64,000 nt of DNA from Phytophthora quininea (Eukaryota; Oomycota; Peronosporomycetes; Peronosporales; Peronosporaceae): assembly GCA_011947345.1 (NCBI GenBank), contig JAAVTG010000642.1, positions 123,899 through 187,898 of the forward strand, given 5' to 3'. Shown here one piece after another: positions 54,095-64,000 of the stretch (the stretch's first letter is position 1; each line of letters starts with the position of its first letter). Both the position numbers and the translations under genes were made by a program. Below the pieces are notes generated by a model that was not told the DNA's origin, made no database searches, and worked only from the letters and a program-made list of their open reading frames with translations.

Positions 54095-57000
54095 ACTATA
54101 CTTAATCTTACTATACTCCCTTAAAAACCTCGCCTTTTCGGTTATGCGTTTTCTGGCCGCGCGAGCGCGCCCTCCTCGGACAGCGACGCCTCCACGGCCA
54201 GCCAGTCGTCGCTGGCCAGCGACACGTCGTTCTACGACGCCGTGGCCGGCGACGACGCCCTGGCCACTCGACTGGGGGCCGACAGCGCGCCGCGTGGCCT
54301 CGCGGCCTCGGCGGTGACGGCTGGGGACGGCGCCTCGCGGCCCGTCTCTGGCCCGCTGGCCAACCTCCCCTCGCAGCACGCCGGCGCGCGCGCGTGCGCC
54401 TCGACCGCCGGCCCTGGCGGCGCCCAGGCGCCGAGCCCGCCCGCCCAAGCGCGCCGTTCGGCTGCCCAAGGACCCCAGCTCGCCCCCAGCCGGCTCAAGG
54501 CCCCCAAGACCCCCTGAGCGATGCGTGGCAACCCGGCAGGGCGGCCGGCAGGCTGCCTGAGTCGGTAGCGCTCGGGGAGGCGCTCTCAGGCCACAGCGCG
54601 CGCTCTGGACGCGGCCCACGGCCACCCCGACCTCTCGGCGACGACGGCGACGACGCGGACGCCCAAGACGACCACGCGCCGCCGCCGACGCCTCGCCAGA
54701 CCACCAGTGCTGTGACTCGACCCGGCAGGGCGGCAGGCATGCTGCCCGACCAGGCCGAGTCGCAGCACGTGCCGAGCACACCCCGGCCCCAAGCGCCACA
54801 ACGCCGACCCCCAGGACGGACCCCGCGCCCGCCCAAGTGCTCCGCGCCCCCCGAGCCCCAGTGCTGTGCCGTCCACACCCGGCAGGGCGGCGGCCAGGCT
54901 GCAAAATATTCCAGCGCCTGCCGTCGCCCATACAGCGCTGGAGCCCGGCGGTGCACCAGCACCCCCAAGCGTGGCAGCGTCTGCCGCTGCTCGTGGAGCA
55001 GAAGCAGGAGCTGCCAGCGTCCAACAAGCTGCCGCCCGCGTCGCGGCCGAGCGCGACGAGCGCGCCGAGCCGGACCAGACTCAAGCACCCCAGGCTCGTG
55101 CGTCCGCCGCGCTCCAAGCCAGCGACCCAGACGGCAGCTCCAGCTCCAGGACAGGCGAAGACGGGGGCACAGGTGCGCACACCTCCACCACAGCCCCCAT
55201 GGACGTCGACGACGAAGCTGGGCGGCCAGCAGCAGCCTTGCGGCCGCTATCTCCGCCGCCCGAGCTGCGCATTGGGCGCATTGGCGGTAAGCGCCGACGG
55301 CTGGACAGCGCTGACGACGAGGACGTGCGCGAACTGGCCGAGCTGCTGCTCGAAGAGGACGAGCCCGGGGCCCAAGCACCAGCGCCAAGGCTACCCACGG
55401 CCAGCGCTCTCCCGGCGCCCGTCCTCGCCGTGTACGCACACAACGCGCAGCGATTCGACTGCGCGCTGTGCGTGTACTCGGCCGCCAGCCACGCAGCGCT
55501 CAGGCGCCACCGAGACTCGCGCCACCGGCGCGTGGTCTTCGTGGACAAATTCTCGGCGGGCTGCACATGCAGCACGCCCTTCGCGTCCAGGCTGGCAGCC
55601 GCACACCACGCCAACGCGTGCGCCGGCCGGACGACGGCACCACTGGCACTGGCTGCTGCAGCGGCAGGGACATCAAGCCTCACCACTGCGGCAGCCAACG
55701 CCACCGCGACGGCGGCCACCACCGACTTACCCCGCGACAACTCCTCCGGGCTCGCAGCTTCCCCCAGCTGCCGAGCCCGCGTCCACGTCGTGACCGCGCA
55801 GGAGCAGGAGCAACAGGCAGCGCACGACGGCCACGCAGAGCAGCAGGCGACGACGCGATGGGGACCTCCCTCGCAGACGCAGAGATCGAGGCGCGCTGGG
55901 CGCGAACATGCTCGCCCCGCCCGACTCGCTGGGGTCCGCCACTGCCGACCACGACGGTGGAGCGCGTCGCGGCGAGCATGGAGCTCTCGCCAGCGCCTGC
56001 CACGAGCGCAGCTACCCGTTGGGGACCACCGCTGCCGCCTGACGTGGTGGGGCAGCGTGCGGCCGCGCTGCCACCACCTCCCCAGAGCCAAGCGCCCACG
56101 AGACTGCGCCCACGACGCGCTGGGGCCCACGCCTCCCGCAGGAGCTCTGCGTGGCGAGCGACGGCAGCACGACTATCCGCGACGGAGGAGGCCGCGACAG
56201 AGTCGGCGCCGCCCCAGCAGCCTGGCGAGACAGCTGAGCCGGCGGCGATGGTCGATGCAACCGGCGCAGCCCACGAGGACGCGGGCGACGAAGCACGGGC
56301 GGCAGCGGACGGCGTGGCGGCGGCTCAAGACGCCGGCGAATGGCTGCTCCGCTTCGACGGCGCCTGCCGTGCCAACCCAGGCCCAGGCGGCGCCGGAGCG
56401 GCGCTGTTCAAGCCCAGCGGCCCGGTGGTGTGGACGTGCTCCCACTTCATGCCGAGCAGCAGCGAGACCAACAACACGGCGGAGTACACCGCGCTGCTGC
56501 TCGGCGCCCGGGCCGCTGCCGACCACGGCGTCACGAAGCTGCGCGTGGAGGGCGACAGCACGCTGGTGATCCAGCAAGTGCGTGGCATATTCGCCACGCG
56601 CAGCACCGCCCTCCGACGCCTGCGCAACCTGGCCAAGACCGAGCTGGCGCGTGTGGGGAGCTTCTCGCTCCACCACATCGACCGCCAAGACAACGGCCAC
56701 GCGGACCGACTGGCCAACGCGGCGCTCGACCGCCGCGGCACGAAGGTGGAGTGCGGCGTGCACGCCGACGGCGACGGCTGCTCCAGCACCGAGGTGGCGA
56801 CCACGGCGGCCGAGCAGGACGCTGCCACGACACGGGCGCCACCACCAACAGCGCTGCCACCGGCCGATGAGCCGATGCCCGAAGCGGACGACGACGAGGC
56901 CGCCGGCGACGTCGACGACGGCGAGGTCTACGCGCCGATGCGCATCGGCCCCGACGCCGTGCCACGACGGAGACCACGCCTTCACCTGCGCAAGCTGGAC

Positions 57001-60000
57001 GAGGCCGAGCACGACGAGGCTGCTGCGGTGGTGGAGCGGCTGGGCGCGACGATGGCGGCCAAGATCGCCGATGCGAGCGACTGGGAGACGGCGGAGGGCT
57101 ACATCACGGCCCTCCCGCACAGACTCTACGAAATATTGCAGCCGTTCTCCCAGGGCCATCGTCGTCCCCAGCCTCCCCACCAGCCCACACAGCAGCAACC
57201 CCAGCAGCAGCAGCACGCGCACCAGCAGCAACCTGACCATCAGCTGCCGGTTCAGCCCCAGCACGGGCTCGCGCAGCCAGCACCACCCAGTGGACGGCGT
57301 CGCCGACGCCGAGGAGGGCGCTCCAGCGCAGCCAAGCGCCGACGGCGACAGCGGCCGCCCCGAGTAACGCGCCACCACCGCGAGCACCGCCTCGACGAGG
57401 CTCTTGATGACCTGCACGCGGTGGAGCACGCGACGCCGGGAAATCGCAGCGCGGTCAACAAAGCTCGGCGGCGTGTTGGGCGCGTGGCCTCGGCCATCGC
57501 ACAGCAGCGCCTCCGCCACCGTTTCGACACGGAGGAGAAGGCGTGCGTGGAGGCCGTCCTCGCCGCCGCACGCGCCAAGAGGACAGCAGGAGTGTCAGGA
57601 CCAGCAGCACAAGCGACGACGGCGGCGACGGCGACGGCGACGAGCAGCGGTGGCGACGACGACGACGGGAAGTGCCCTATCCCGGCCGCCCGGCTCTGGG
57701 AGCACTTCACCGCCATCAACACACCGACAACCAGCTTCTCCGCGATGGCGCCAGTGGGCGCCCAGTTCCGCGCCGCGCTCGCTCGCCTGCCGCCCGCCAC
57801 CGACGCCGCCGAGCTGCTGACGGACCCGCCGACGGTGGACGAGATCGAAAGCCAGCTCCACCGTGCGCGCGGGTCCTCCAGCCCTGGACGGCATCGGCTA
57901 CGACGTGTACAAGGCGTTCACGTCGCAGCTGATGCCGGCGCTCCACGCCGCGTTCCAGTGCTGCTGGCAGCACAAGAAGGTGCCCCAGAGCTGGAAGCTC
58001 GGCGTGGTGCGGCTGCTGTACAAGAAGGGCCCGCGCGAGGACCCCGCTTGCTGGAGGCCCATCTGCCTCCAGCAAGCGATATACAAGCTCTACACGGGGG
58101 TCCTCGCGCGGCGGCTGGTGCGGTGGCTGGACGTCAACGGCCGCCACGCACCTGGGTTTCGAGCGCTCAACGGCTGCGGGGAGCACAACTTCCTCGCAGC
58201 CACGCTCGTCGACCAGGCCCGCCGCAAGCGACGCACGCTCTTCGAAGTCTGGTACGACTTCCGCAACGCGTTCGGCAGCGTGCCGTTCGCGTTGCTGTGG
58301 GACTCGCTGACGCGGCTTGGCGTTCCGACGACTACGTCGCCATGTGCAAAGGGCTCTACGACGAGCGCGGCGTTCGTCGTCGGGAACGCCTCGGACGGCA
58401 CGACAGACCCGGTCTCGCTGCGGGTGGGGGTCTTCCAAGGATGCCCACTCAGCCCGCAGCTCTTCAACGCCGCCATCAGCCCACTGCTCTTTGCAGCGGC
58501 TGCCGGCCACGGGCGTGCAGCTGTCGGGCGATGACTGCCTCGGTGCCTCGGCGTACGCCGACGACCTCAAGATCTTCAGCGGCACCGAGGAAGGCATCAA
58601 GCGACAGCACGCGCTCGTGGCCGACTTCTGCGCTGGACCGGCATGGAGGCGAACCCAAACAAGTGCTGCTCCATGTCGGTCCAGCGCGATACCAGGGGCG
58701 TGCTCAAGACCGAAGACCTCGGGCTGCAGCTGGACGAGTCGCCGATCCCCTCGCTCTCCATGAGCGAGTCGTACACGTACCTGGGGATCGGCGACGGCTT
58801 CGACCACGTGCGCCGCCGCGTCGAGCTCGCGCCAGCGCTCACGCAGCTCAAGCTCGACGCGACGGCGCTGCAGTCGGGGCTGGCGCCGTGGCAGGTGGTG
58901 AAGGCCGTGAAGACGTACCTCTACCCTCGGGTGAGTACGCCCTTCGCCACCTCCGGCCGTTCCAGCAGCAGCTCGAGGGCTTCGACCGGCACCTCGCGCG
59001 CGGCCTCCGCCATCTGCTGCGCCTCCCCACCTCCGCCACCACCGAGTTCCTCTACGCGCCGGTGTCGCGCGGCGGCGCTCTTGCCGCTGACGGAGCTGCA
59101 TGCAGCGCTGCAGATCGCGCATGGATGGCAGATGATGAACTCGCCCGACCCTGCCATCCAGCGCATCGCGCGCATGCAGCTCCGGCAGATAGCCGACGCG
59201 CGGCACCGCGTGGACACGGAGCACTGGCGCGAGCGCGGAGACGAGCTGTGCGCGCTGCTGCTGAACTCGCAGCTGGGGACGTCGGCCCACGCGCCACCCA
59301 AGCGTCGCAACGGAGACATCGGGTCGCTGTGGGTCGACGTCCAGCGCCACCTCCGGGTGTTCGGCCTCAAGCTCGAGACGGCGCCGGCGTGCGCGGAGAC
59401 CGACACACCGGAGGCGACGCTGCAGCTTCGCGTGCCGCATCACGATGGGTGGCTGGACCACCGCAGCGTGCTGAGGCACGTGAAGCTGCACCTGAAGCAC
59501 CAGCACTGGCGCAAGTGGGCGGCCATGCGCGACCAAGGGAAGACAACGCGCGCGCATGGCGCCGGCAGCGGCTTCCTCACGCGGCCACGGGGCCTGTGGG
59601 AAGCCGACTACCGCTTCGCGGTGGCCGCCCGCTTGAACCAAGTGGACACGCACAGCGTGCTGAAGCGCCGGCGTCTCCGAGCGCACGACAAGTGCAGACA
59701 TCCAGGGTGCGCGCTCGGAGACGTTGGCGCACGTGCTGAACCACTGCCCAGGCACGATGGACGCGGTCCGTGGTCGGCATGACGACGCGCTCAAGACCAT
59801 CGAGCGCGCGCTCATCGCGTCGTCATGCGACGGCAAGGACCGCGTCGAGCTCCGCACGAACCAGACCGTGCCGTCGCTCGCCGGCCCGCGCTGCGGCCCG
59901 ACCTCCAGCTGTACAACCACACCAAGAAGACGGTGGCGGTGGTCGACCTGGCCGTGGCGTTCGAGGAGCAGGCGAGCGACGACCCAGAGAGCTCGGCGCT

Positions 60001-60532
60001 GGCGCGCATCGCCGCGCACAAGCGCACCAAGTACGACCGCGTCAAGCGCCACCTCGAGCGCCAAGGGTGGAAGGTGCACCTCTCGGCGCTCGTGTACGGG
60101 TCGCTGGGCGCGGTCGCCAGAGGCAACCACAAGGTGTTCACGGAACACCTTGGCCTCCTCAAGCGTGAGGCGAAGCGGCTGGACCGGACGCTCTCAGCAG
60201 CGTGCATCCAGGCCAGCCGCCGCATCTGGAACCTGCACTGCAGCCAGCACCGCGCCCGCCAGCACCAAGGGCGACCAAGTCAAGACTCAGGGGCAGTCGG
60301 GCGACGGAGACCGGGGAATCCGTCGCACACCGGCCGCCGCTAGTCGGCATCCAGGCCCAACGCGGCCGACAGGGCCACACCCAGGTAGGGAACCGCCCTC
60401 GGAAACCCTGCTCCGACACTTCGCGCCAGATAGCTACATTTGCATATTGTACCCACTCTAGCAAGTAGCGACTACCAGGTATTGACTACCAGGAAGTAAC
60501 TGACCAGTCGGCAGGTAATACATACACCTTCT
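54095..60532 (+). mobile_element. Utopia-like non-LTR retrotransposon, copy 1
   Basis: An R2-superclass element lies between a U2 gene and a second, 5'-truncated U2 copy. It encodes N-terminal zinc fingers, an RNase H domain upstream of RT, RT, a CCHC motif and a restriction-like endonuclease. Utopia elements, described as U2-snRNA-gene-targeting and in oomycetes carrying an RNase H before RT, fit in every respect. The 3' UTR (60344-60532) contains GACTACCAGG twice. The exact 5' boundary cannot be set because both copies follow U2-like sequence. Confidence 0.82.
54144..60343 (+). pseudogene. Utopia-like polyprotein, copy 1, frame-broken
   Basis: A likely start is the ATG at about 54144. Domains in order: a low-complexity Ala/Pro/Arg region; a C2H2 finger (FDCALCVYSAASHAALRRHR, HRR; near 55450-55530) with a second Cys/His cluster; four TRWGPPLP-type repeats (55850-56135); RNase H (56335-56730; LRFDGACRANPGPGG, NNTAEYTALLLG, VEGDSTLVIQQV, NGHADRLAN); an acidic then Gln/His/Pro-rich linker; RT (57860-58640; LLYKKG, VWYDFRNAFGSVP, GVFQGCPLSP, AYADDLKIFS); a CCHC motif (near 59690-59745; CRHPGC, then HVLNHC); and a restriction-like endonuclease (RPDLQLYNHTKK, then VVDLAVAFEE; near 59890-59970), ending at 60343. 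Several one-base shifts move the frame (near 54840, 55870, 57880, 58520, 58640, 58960, 59700, 59880). It is about 2,060 codons if continuous. Confidence 0.82.
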
Positions 60533-60670
60533 CTGTTCTAATCAGTGTGAAAACTGGTTTCCCGCGCTTGGCGCGGTCGTTTCACATTCATTTTTGGAAC
60601 TTCCTGGACGCCTGGCTTGCTAGCGTCTCCGGGCGGTCTCCGAGGGCTTCCACCGTCCCCTCGCGAGGCC
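60533..60670 (+). ncRNA. 5'-truncated U2 snRNA copy
   Basis: U2 sequence resumes exactly at CTGTTCTAATCAG, the position after GTAGTAT in the complete gene, so stem I and the branch-point recognition sequence are missing. Stem IIa is intact. Stem IIb is CCGCGC-TTG-GCGCGG, changed on both sides compared with the first copy but still paired. The Sm site ATTTTTGG and 3' stem are present. Without its 5' end it cannot be a working U2; it marks the 3' flank of element copy 1. Confidence 0.8.
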
Positions 60671-63600
60671 AACTATACTTAATCTTACTATACTCCCTTA
60701 AAACCTTGCCTTTTCGGTTATGCGTTTTCTGGCCGCGCGAGCGCCCTGTCCTCGGACAGCGACGCCTCCACGGCCAGCCAGTCGTCGCTGGCCAGCGACA
60801 CGTCCTTCTACGACGCCGTGGCCGGCGACGACGCCCCTGGCCACTCGACTGGGGGCCGACAGCGCGCCGCGTGGCCTCGCGGCCTCGGCGGTGACGGCTG
60901 GGGACGGCGCCTCGCGGCCCGTCTCTGGCCCGCTGGCCAACCTCCCCTCGCAGCACGCCGGCGCGCGCGTGCGCCTCGACCGCCGGCCCTGGCGGCGCCC
61001 AGGCGCCGAGCCGCCCGCCCAAGCGCGCCGTTCGGCTGCCCAAGGACCCCAGCTCGCCCCCAGCCGGCTCAAGGCCCCCAAGACCCCCTGAGCGATGCGT
61101 GGCAACCCGGCAGGGCGGCCGGCAGGCTGCCCGAGTCGGTAGCGCTCGGGGAGGCGCTCTCAGCGGCCACGGCGCGCTCTGGACGCGGCCCACGGCCACC
61201 CCGACCTCTCCGGCGACGACGGCGACGACGGACGCCCAAGACGACCACGACGCCGCCGCCGACGCCTCGCCAGACTCCGCCAGTGCTGTGACTCGACCCG
61301 GCAGGGCGGCAGGCATGCTGCCCGACCAGGCCGAGTCGCAGCGTGCCGAGCACCCACAACCCGGCCCCAAGCACCACAACGCCGACCCCCAGGACGGACC
61401 CCGCGCCCGCCCAAGTGCTCCGCGCCCCGCCGAGCCCCAGTGCTGTGCCGTCCACACCCGGCAGGGCGGCGGCCAGGCTGCAAAATATTCCAGCGCCTGC
61501 CGTCGCCCATACAGCGCTGGAGCCCGGCGGTGCACCAGCACCCCAAGCGTGGCAGCGTCTGCCGCTGCTCGTGGAGCAGGAGCTGCCAGCGTCCAAGAGC
61601 AAGCTGCCGCCCGCGTCGCGGCCGAGCGCGACGAGCGCGCCGAGCCGGACCAGACTCAAGCACCCCAGGCTCGTGCGTCCGCCGCGCTCCAAGCCAGCGA
61701 CCCAGACGGCAGCTCCAGCTCCAGGACAGGCGAAGACGGGGGCACAGGTGCGCACACCTCCACCACAGCCCCCATGGACGTCGACGACGAAGCTGGGCGG
61801 CCAGCAGCAGCCTTGCGGCCGCTATCTCCGCCGCCCGAGCTGCGCATTGGGCGCATTGGCGGTAAGCGCCGACGGCTGGACAGCGCTGACGACGAGGACG
61901 TGCGCGAGCTGGCCGAGCTGCTGCTCGAAGAGGACGAGCCCGGGGCCCAAGCACCAGCGCCAAGGCTACCCACGGCCAGCGCTCTCCCGGCGCCCGTCCT
62001 CGCCGTGTACGCACACAACGCGCAGCGATTCGACTGCGCGCTGTGCGTGTACTCGGCCGCCAGCCACGCAGCGCTCAGGCGCCACCGAGACTCGCGCCAC
62101 CGGCGCGTGGTCTTCGTGGACAAATTCTCGGCGGGCTGCACATGCAGCACGCCCTTCGCGTCCAGGCTGGCAGCCGCACGCCACGCCAACGCGTGCGCCG
62201 GACGACGGCACCACTGGCACTGGCTGCTGCAGCGGCAGGGACATCAAGCCTCACCACTGCGGCAGCCAACGCCACCGCGACGGCGGCCACCACCGACTTG
62301 CCCCGCGACAACTCCTCCGGGCTCGCAGCTTCCCCCAGCTGCCGAGCCCACGCGTCCACGTCGTGACCGCGCAGGAGCAGGAGCAACAGGCAGCGCACGA
62401 CGGCCACGCAGAGCAGCAGGCGACGACGCGATGGGGACCTCCCCTCGCAGACGAAGAGATCGAGGCGCGCTGGGCGCGAACATGCTCGCCCCGCCCGACT
62501 CGCTGGGGTCCGCCACTGCCGACCACGACGGTGGAGCGCGTCGCGGCGAGCATGGAGCTCTCGCCAGCGCCTGCCACGAGCGCAGCTACCCGTTGGGGAC
62601 CACCGCTGCCGCCTGACGTGGTGGGGCAGCGTGCGGCCGCGCTGCCACCACCTCCCCCAGAGCCAAGCGCCCACGAGACTGCGCCCACGACGCGCTGGGG
62701 CCCACGCCTCCCGCAGGAGCTCTGCGTGGCGAGAGCGACGGCAGCACGACTATCCGCGACGGAGGAGGCCGCGACAGAGTCGGCGCCGCCCCAGCAGCCT
62801 GGCGAGACAGCTGAGCCGGCGGCGATGGTCGATGCAACCGGCGCAGCCCACGAGGACGCGGGCGACGAAGCACGGGCGGCAGCGGACGGCGTGGCGGCGG
62901 CTCAAGACGCCGGCGAATGGCTGCTCCGCTTCGACGGCGCCTGCCGTGCCAACCCAGGCCCAGGCGGCGCCGGAGCGGCGCTGTTCAAGCCCAGCGGCCC
63001 GGTGGTGTGGACGTGCTCCCACTTCATGCCGAGCAGCAGCGAGACCAACAACACGGCGGAGTACCGCGCTGCTGCTCGGCGCCCGGGCCGCTGCCGACCA
63101 CGGCGTCACGAAGCTGCGCGTGGAGGGCGACAGCACGCTGGTGATCCAGCAAGTGCGTGGCATATTCGCCACGCGCAGCACCGCCCTCCGACGCCTGCGC
63201 AACCTGGCCAAGACCGAGCTGGCGCGTGTGGGAGCTTCTCGCTCCACCACATCGACCGCCAAGACAACGGCCACGCGGACCGACTGGCCAACGCGGCGCT
63301 CGACCGCCGCGGCACGAAGGTGGAGTGCGGCGTGCACGCCGACGGCGACGGCTGCTCCAGCACCGAGGTGGCGACCACGGCGGCCGAGCAGGACGCTGCC
63401 ACGACACGGGCGCCACCACCAACAGCGCTGCCACCGGCCGATGAGCCGATGCCCGAAGCGGACGACGACGAGGCCGCCGGCGACGTCGACGACGGCGAGG
63501 TCTACGCGCCGATGCGCATCGGCCCCGACGCCGTGCCACGACGGAGACCACGCCTTCACCTGCGCAAGCTGGACGAGGCCGAGCACGACGAGGCTGCTGC

Positions 63601-64000
63601 GGTGGTGGAGCGGCTGGGCGCGACGATGGCGGCAAGATCGCCGATGCGAGCGACTGGGAGACGGCGGAGGGCTACATCACGGCCCTCCCGCACAGACTCT
63701 ACGAAATATTGCAGCCGTTCTCCCAGGGCCATCGTCGTCCCCAGCCTCCCCACCAGCCCACACAGCAGCAACCCCAGCAGCAGCAGCACGCGCACCAGCA
63801 GCAACCCGACCATCAGCTGCCGGTTCAGCCCCAGCACGGGCTCGCGCAGCCAGCACCACCCAGTGGACGGCGTCGCCGACGCCGAGGAGGGCGCTCCAGC
63901 GCAGCCAAGCGCCGACGGCGACAGCGGCCGCCCCGAGTAACGCGCCACCACCGCGAGCACCGCCTCGACGAGGCTCTTGATGACCTGCGCGGTGGAGCGC
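60671..64000 (+). mobile_element. Utopia-like non-LTR retrotransposon, copy 2 (continues beyond window)
   Basis: After the truncated U2 the same flanking words (CCAACTATACTTAATCTTAC) and the same ORF start follow as in copy 1. Similarity to copy 1 is very high to the window end, with many short in-frame or one-base gains and losses in the low-complexity N-terminal region. The RT and endonuclease parts lie outside the window. Confidence 0.85.
60720..64000 (+). pseudogene. Utopia-like polyprotein, copy 2, N-terminal part, frame-broken
   Basis: The ATG near 60720 starts MRFLAARA as in copy 1. The C2H2 finger is near 62030-62100, the TRWGPPL repeats near 62425-62710 (here four clear repeats, including TRWGPPLADEEIEARW), and RNase H near 62920-63310. 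A one-base loss near 63064 (GAGTACCGCG in place of GAGTACACCG) and another near 63232 break RNase H. The sequence is cut by the window end in the linker before RT. Confidence 0.78.

Noticed and set aside
57716..60148. 810-codon minus-strand ORF
   Set aside because: It lies antisense to the RT and endonuclease domains in GC-rich DNA. It has an Arg/Ala/Leu-biased composition and no domain, while the plus strand shows clear catalytic motifs.
1..64000. tRNA or rRNA genes
   Set aside because: No cloverleaf with intact A and B boxes and no rRNA core sequence were noticed; the tRNA-like word at 19176 and 26378 is a primer-binding site.

Overview
The window looks like nuclear DNA of an oomycete, most likely Phytophthora-like. 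The reasons are spliced genes with very short GT-AG introns (about 55-75 bases), a FYVE/START/GAF lipid-binding protein, degenerate RxLR-dEER-type secreted proteins, an eEF3-type ABC factor, and a U2-snRNA-associated non-LTR element with an RNase H domain upstream of its reverse transcriptase. All calls come from reading the sequence; no database search was possible.

Layout. 1-9.5 kb is a host gene block: two related RxLR-like secreted proteins (both frame-broken), a seven-TM TOM1/GPR137-like protein, a nine-exon cyclic-nucleotide-binding protein and a START-FYVE-GAF protein. 9.6-31.5 kb is a tandem array: a host unit of 2.13 kb (3' end of an unknown gene, a truncated START-domain copy, 5' end of the unknown gene) repeated head to tail, with a Ty1/copia LTR retrotransposon, or its solo LTR, at exactly the same CCCAA site in each unit. 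31.5-41.8 kb is nested DNA-transposon debris: a hAT-family gene whose intron holds a complete 7,574-bp hAT transposon (perfect 13-bp TIRs, 8-bp duplication GATGTTAT) that itself carries a transposase, an eEF3 pseudogene and a Gly/Ser/Val-rich repeat ORF; a PIF/Harbinger remnant follows. 42-53 kb is a second host block: GABA transaminase, a kinesin with FHA and C2-like parts, an inositol polyphosphate 5-phosphatase and two tandem mitochondrial-carrier genes. 53.9-64 kb holds a U2 snRNA gene followed by two successive R2-superclass non-LTR elements of the Utopia type, separated by a U2 copy that lacks its 5' end.

Nearly every host gene is broken by one-base shifts, mostly in runs of four or five identical bases, and the near-identical array units differ from each other mainly by such run lengths. 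I therefore read most host-gene frameshifts as probable sequence errors and not as inactivation. The retrotransposon lesions shared by all copies are different: they predate the duplication and are real. Host genes appear to be independent transcription units; no operon-like logic applies.
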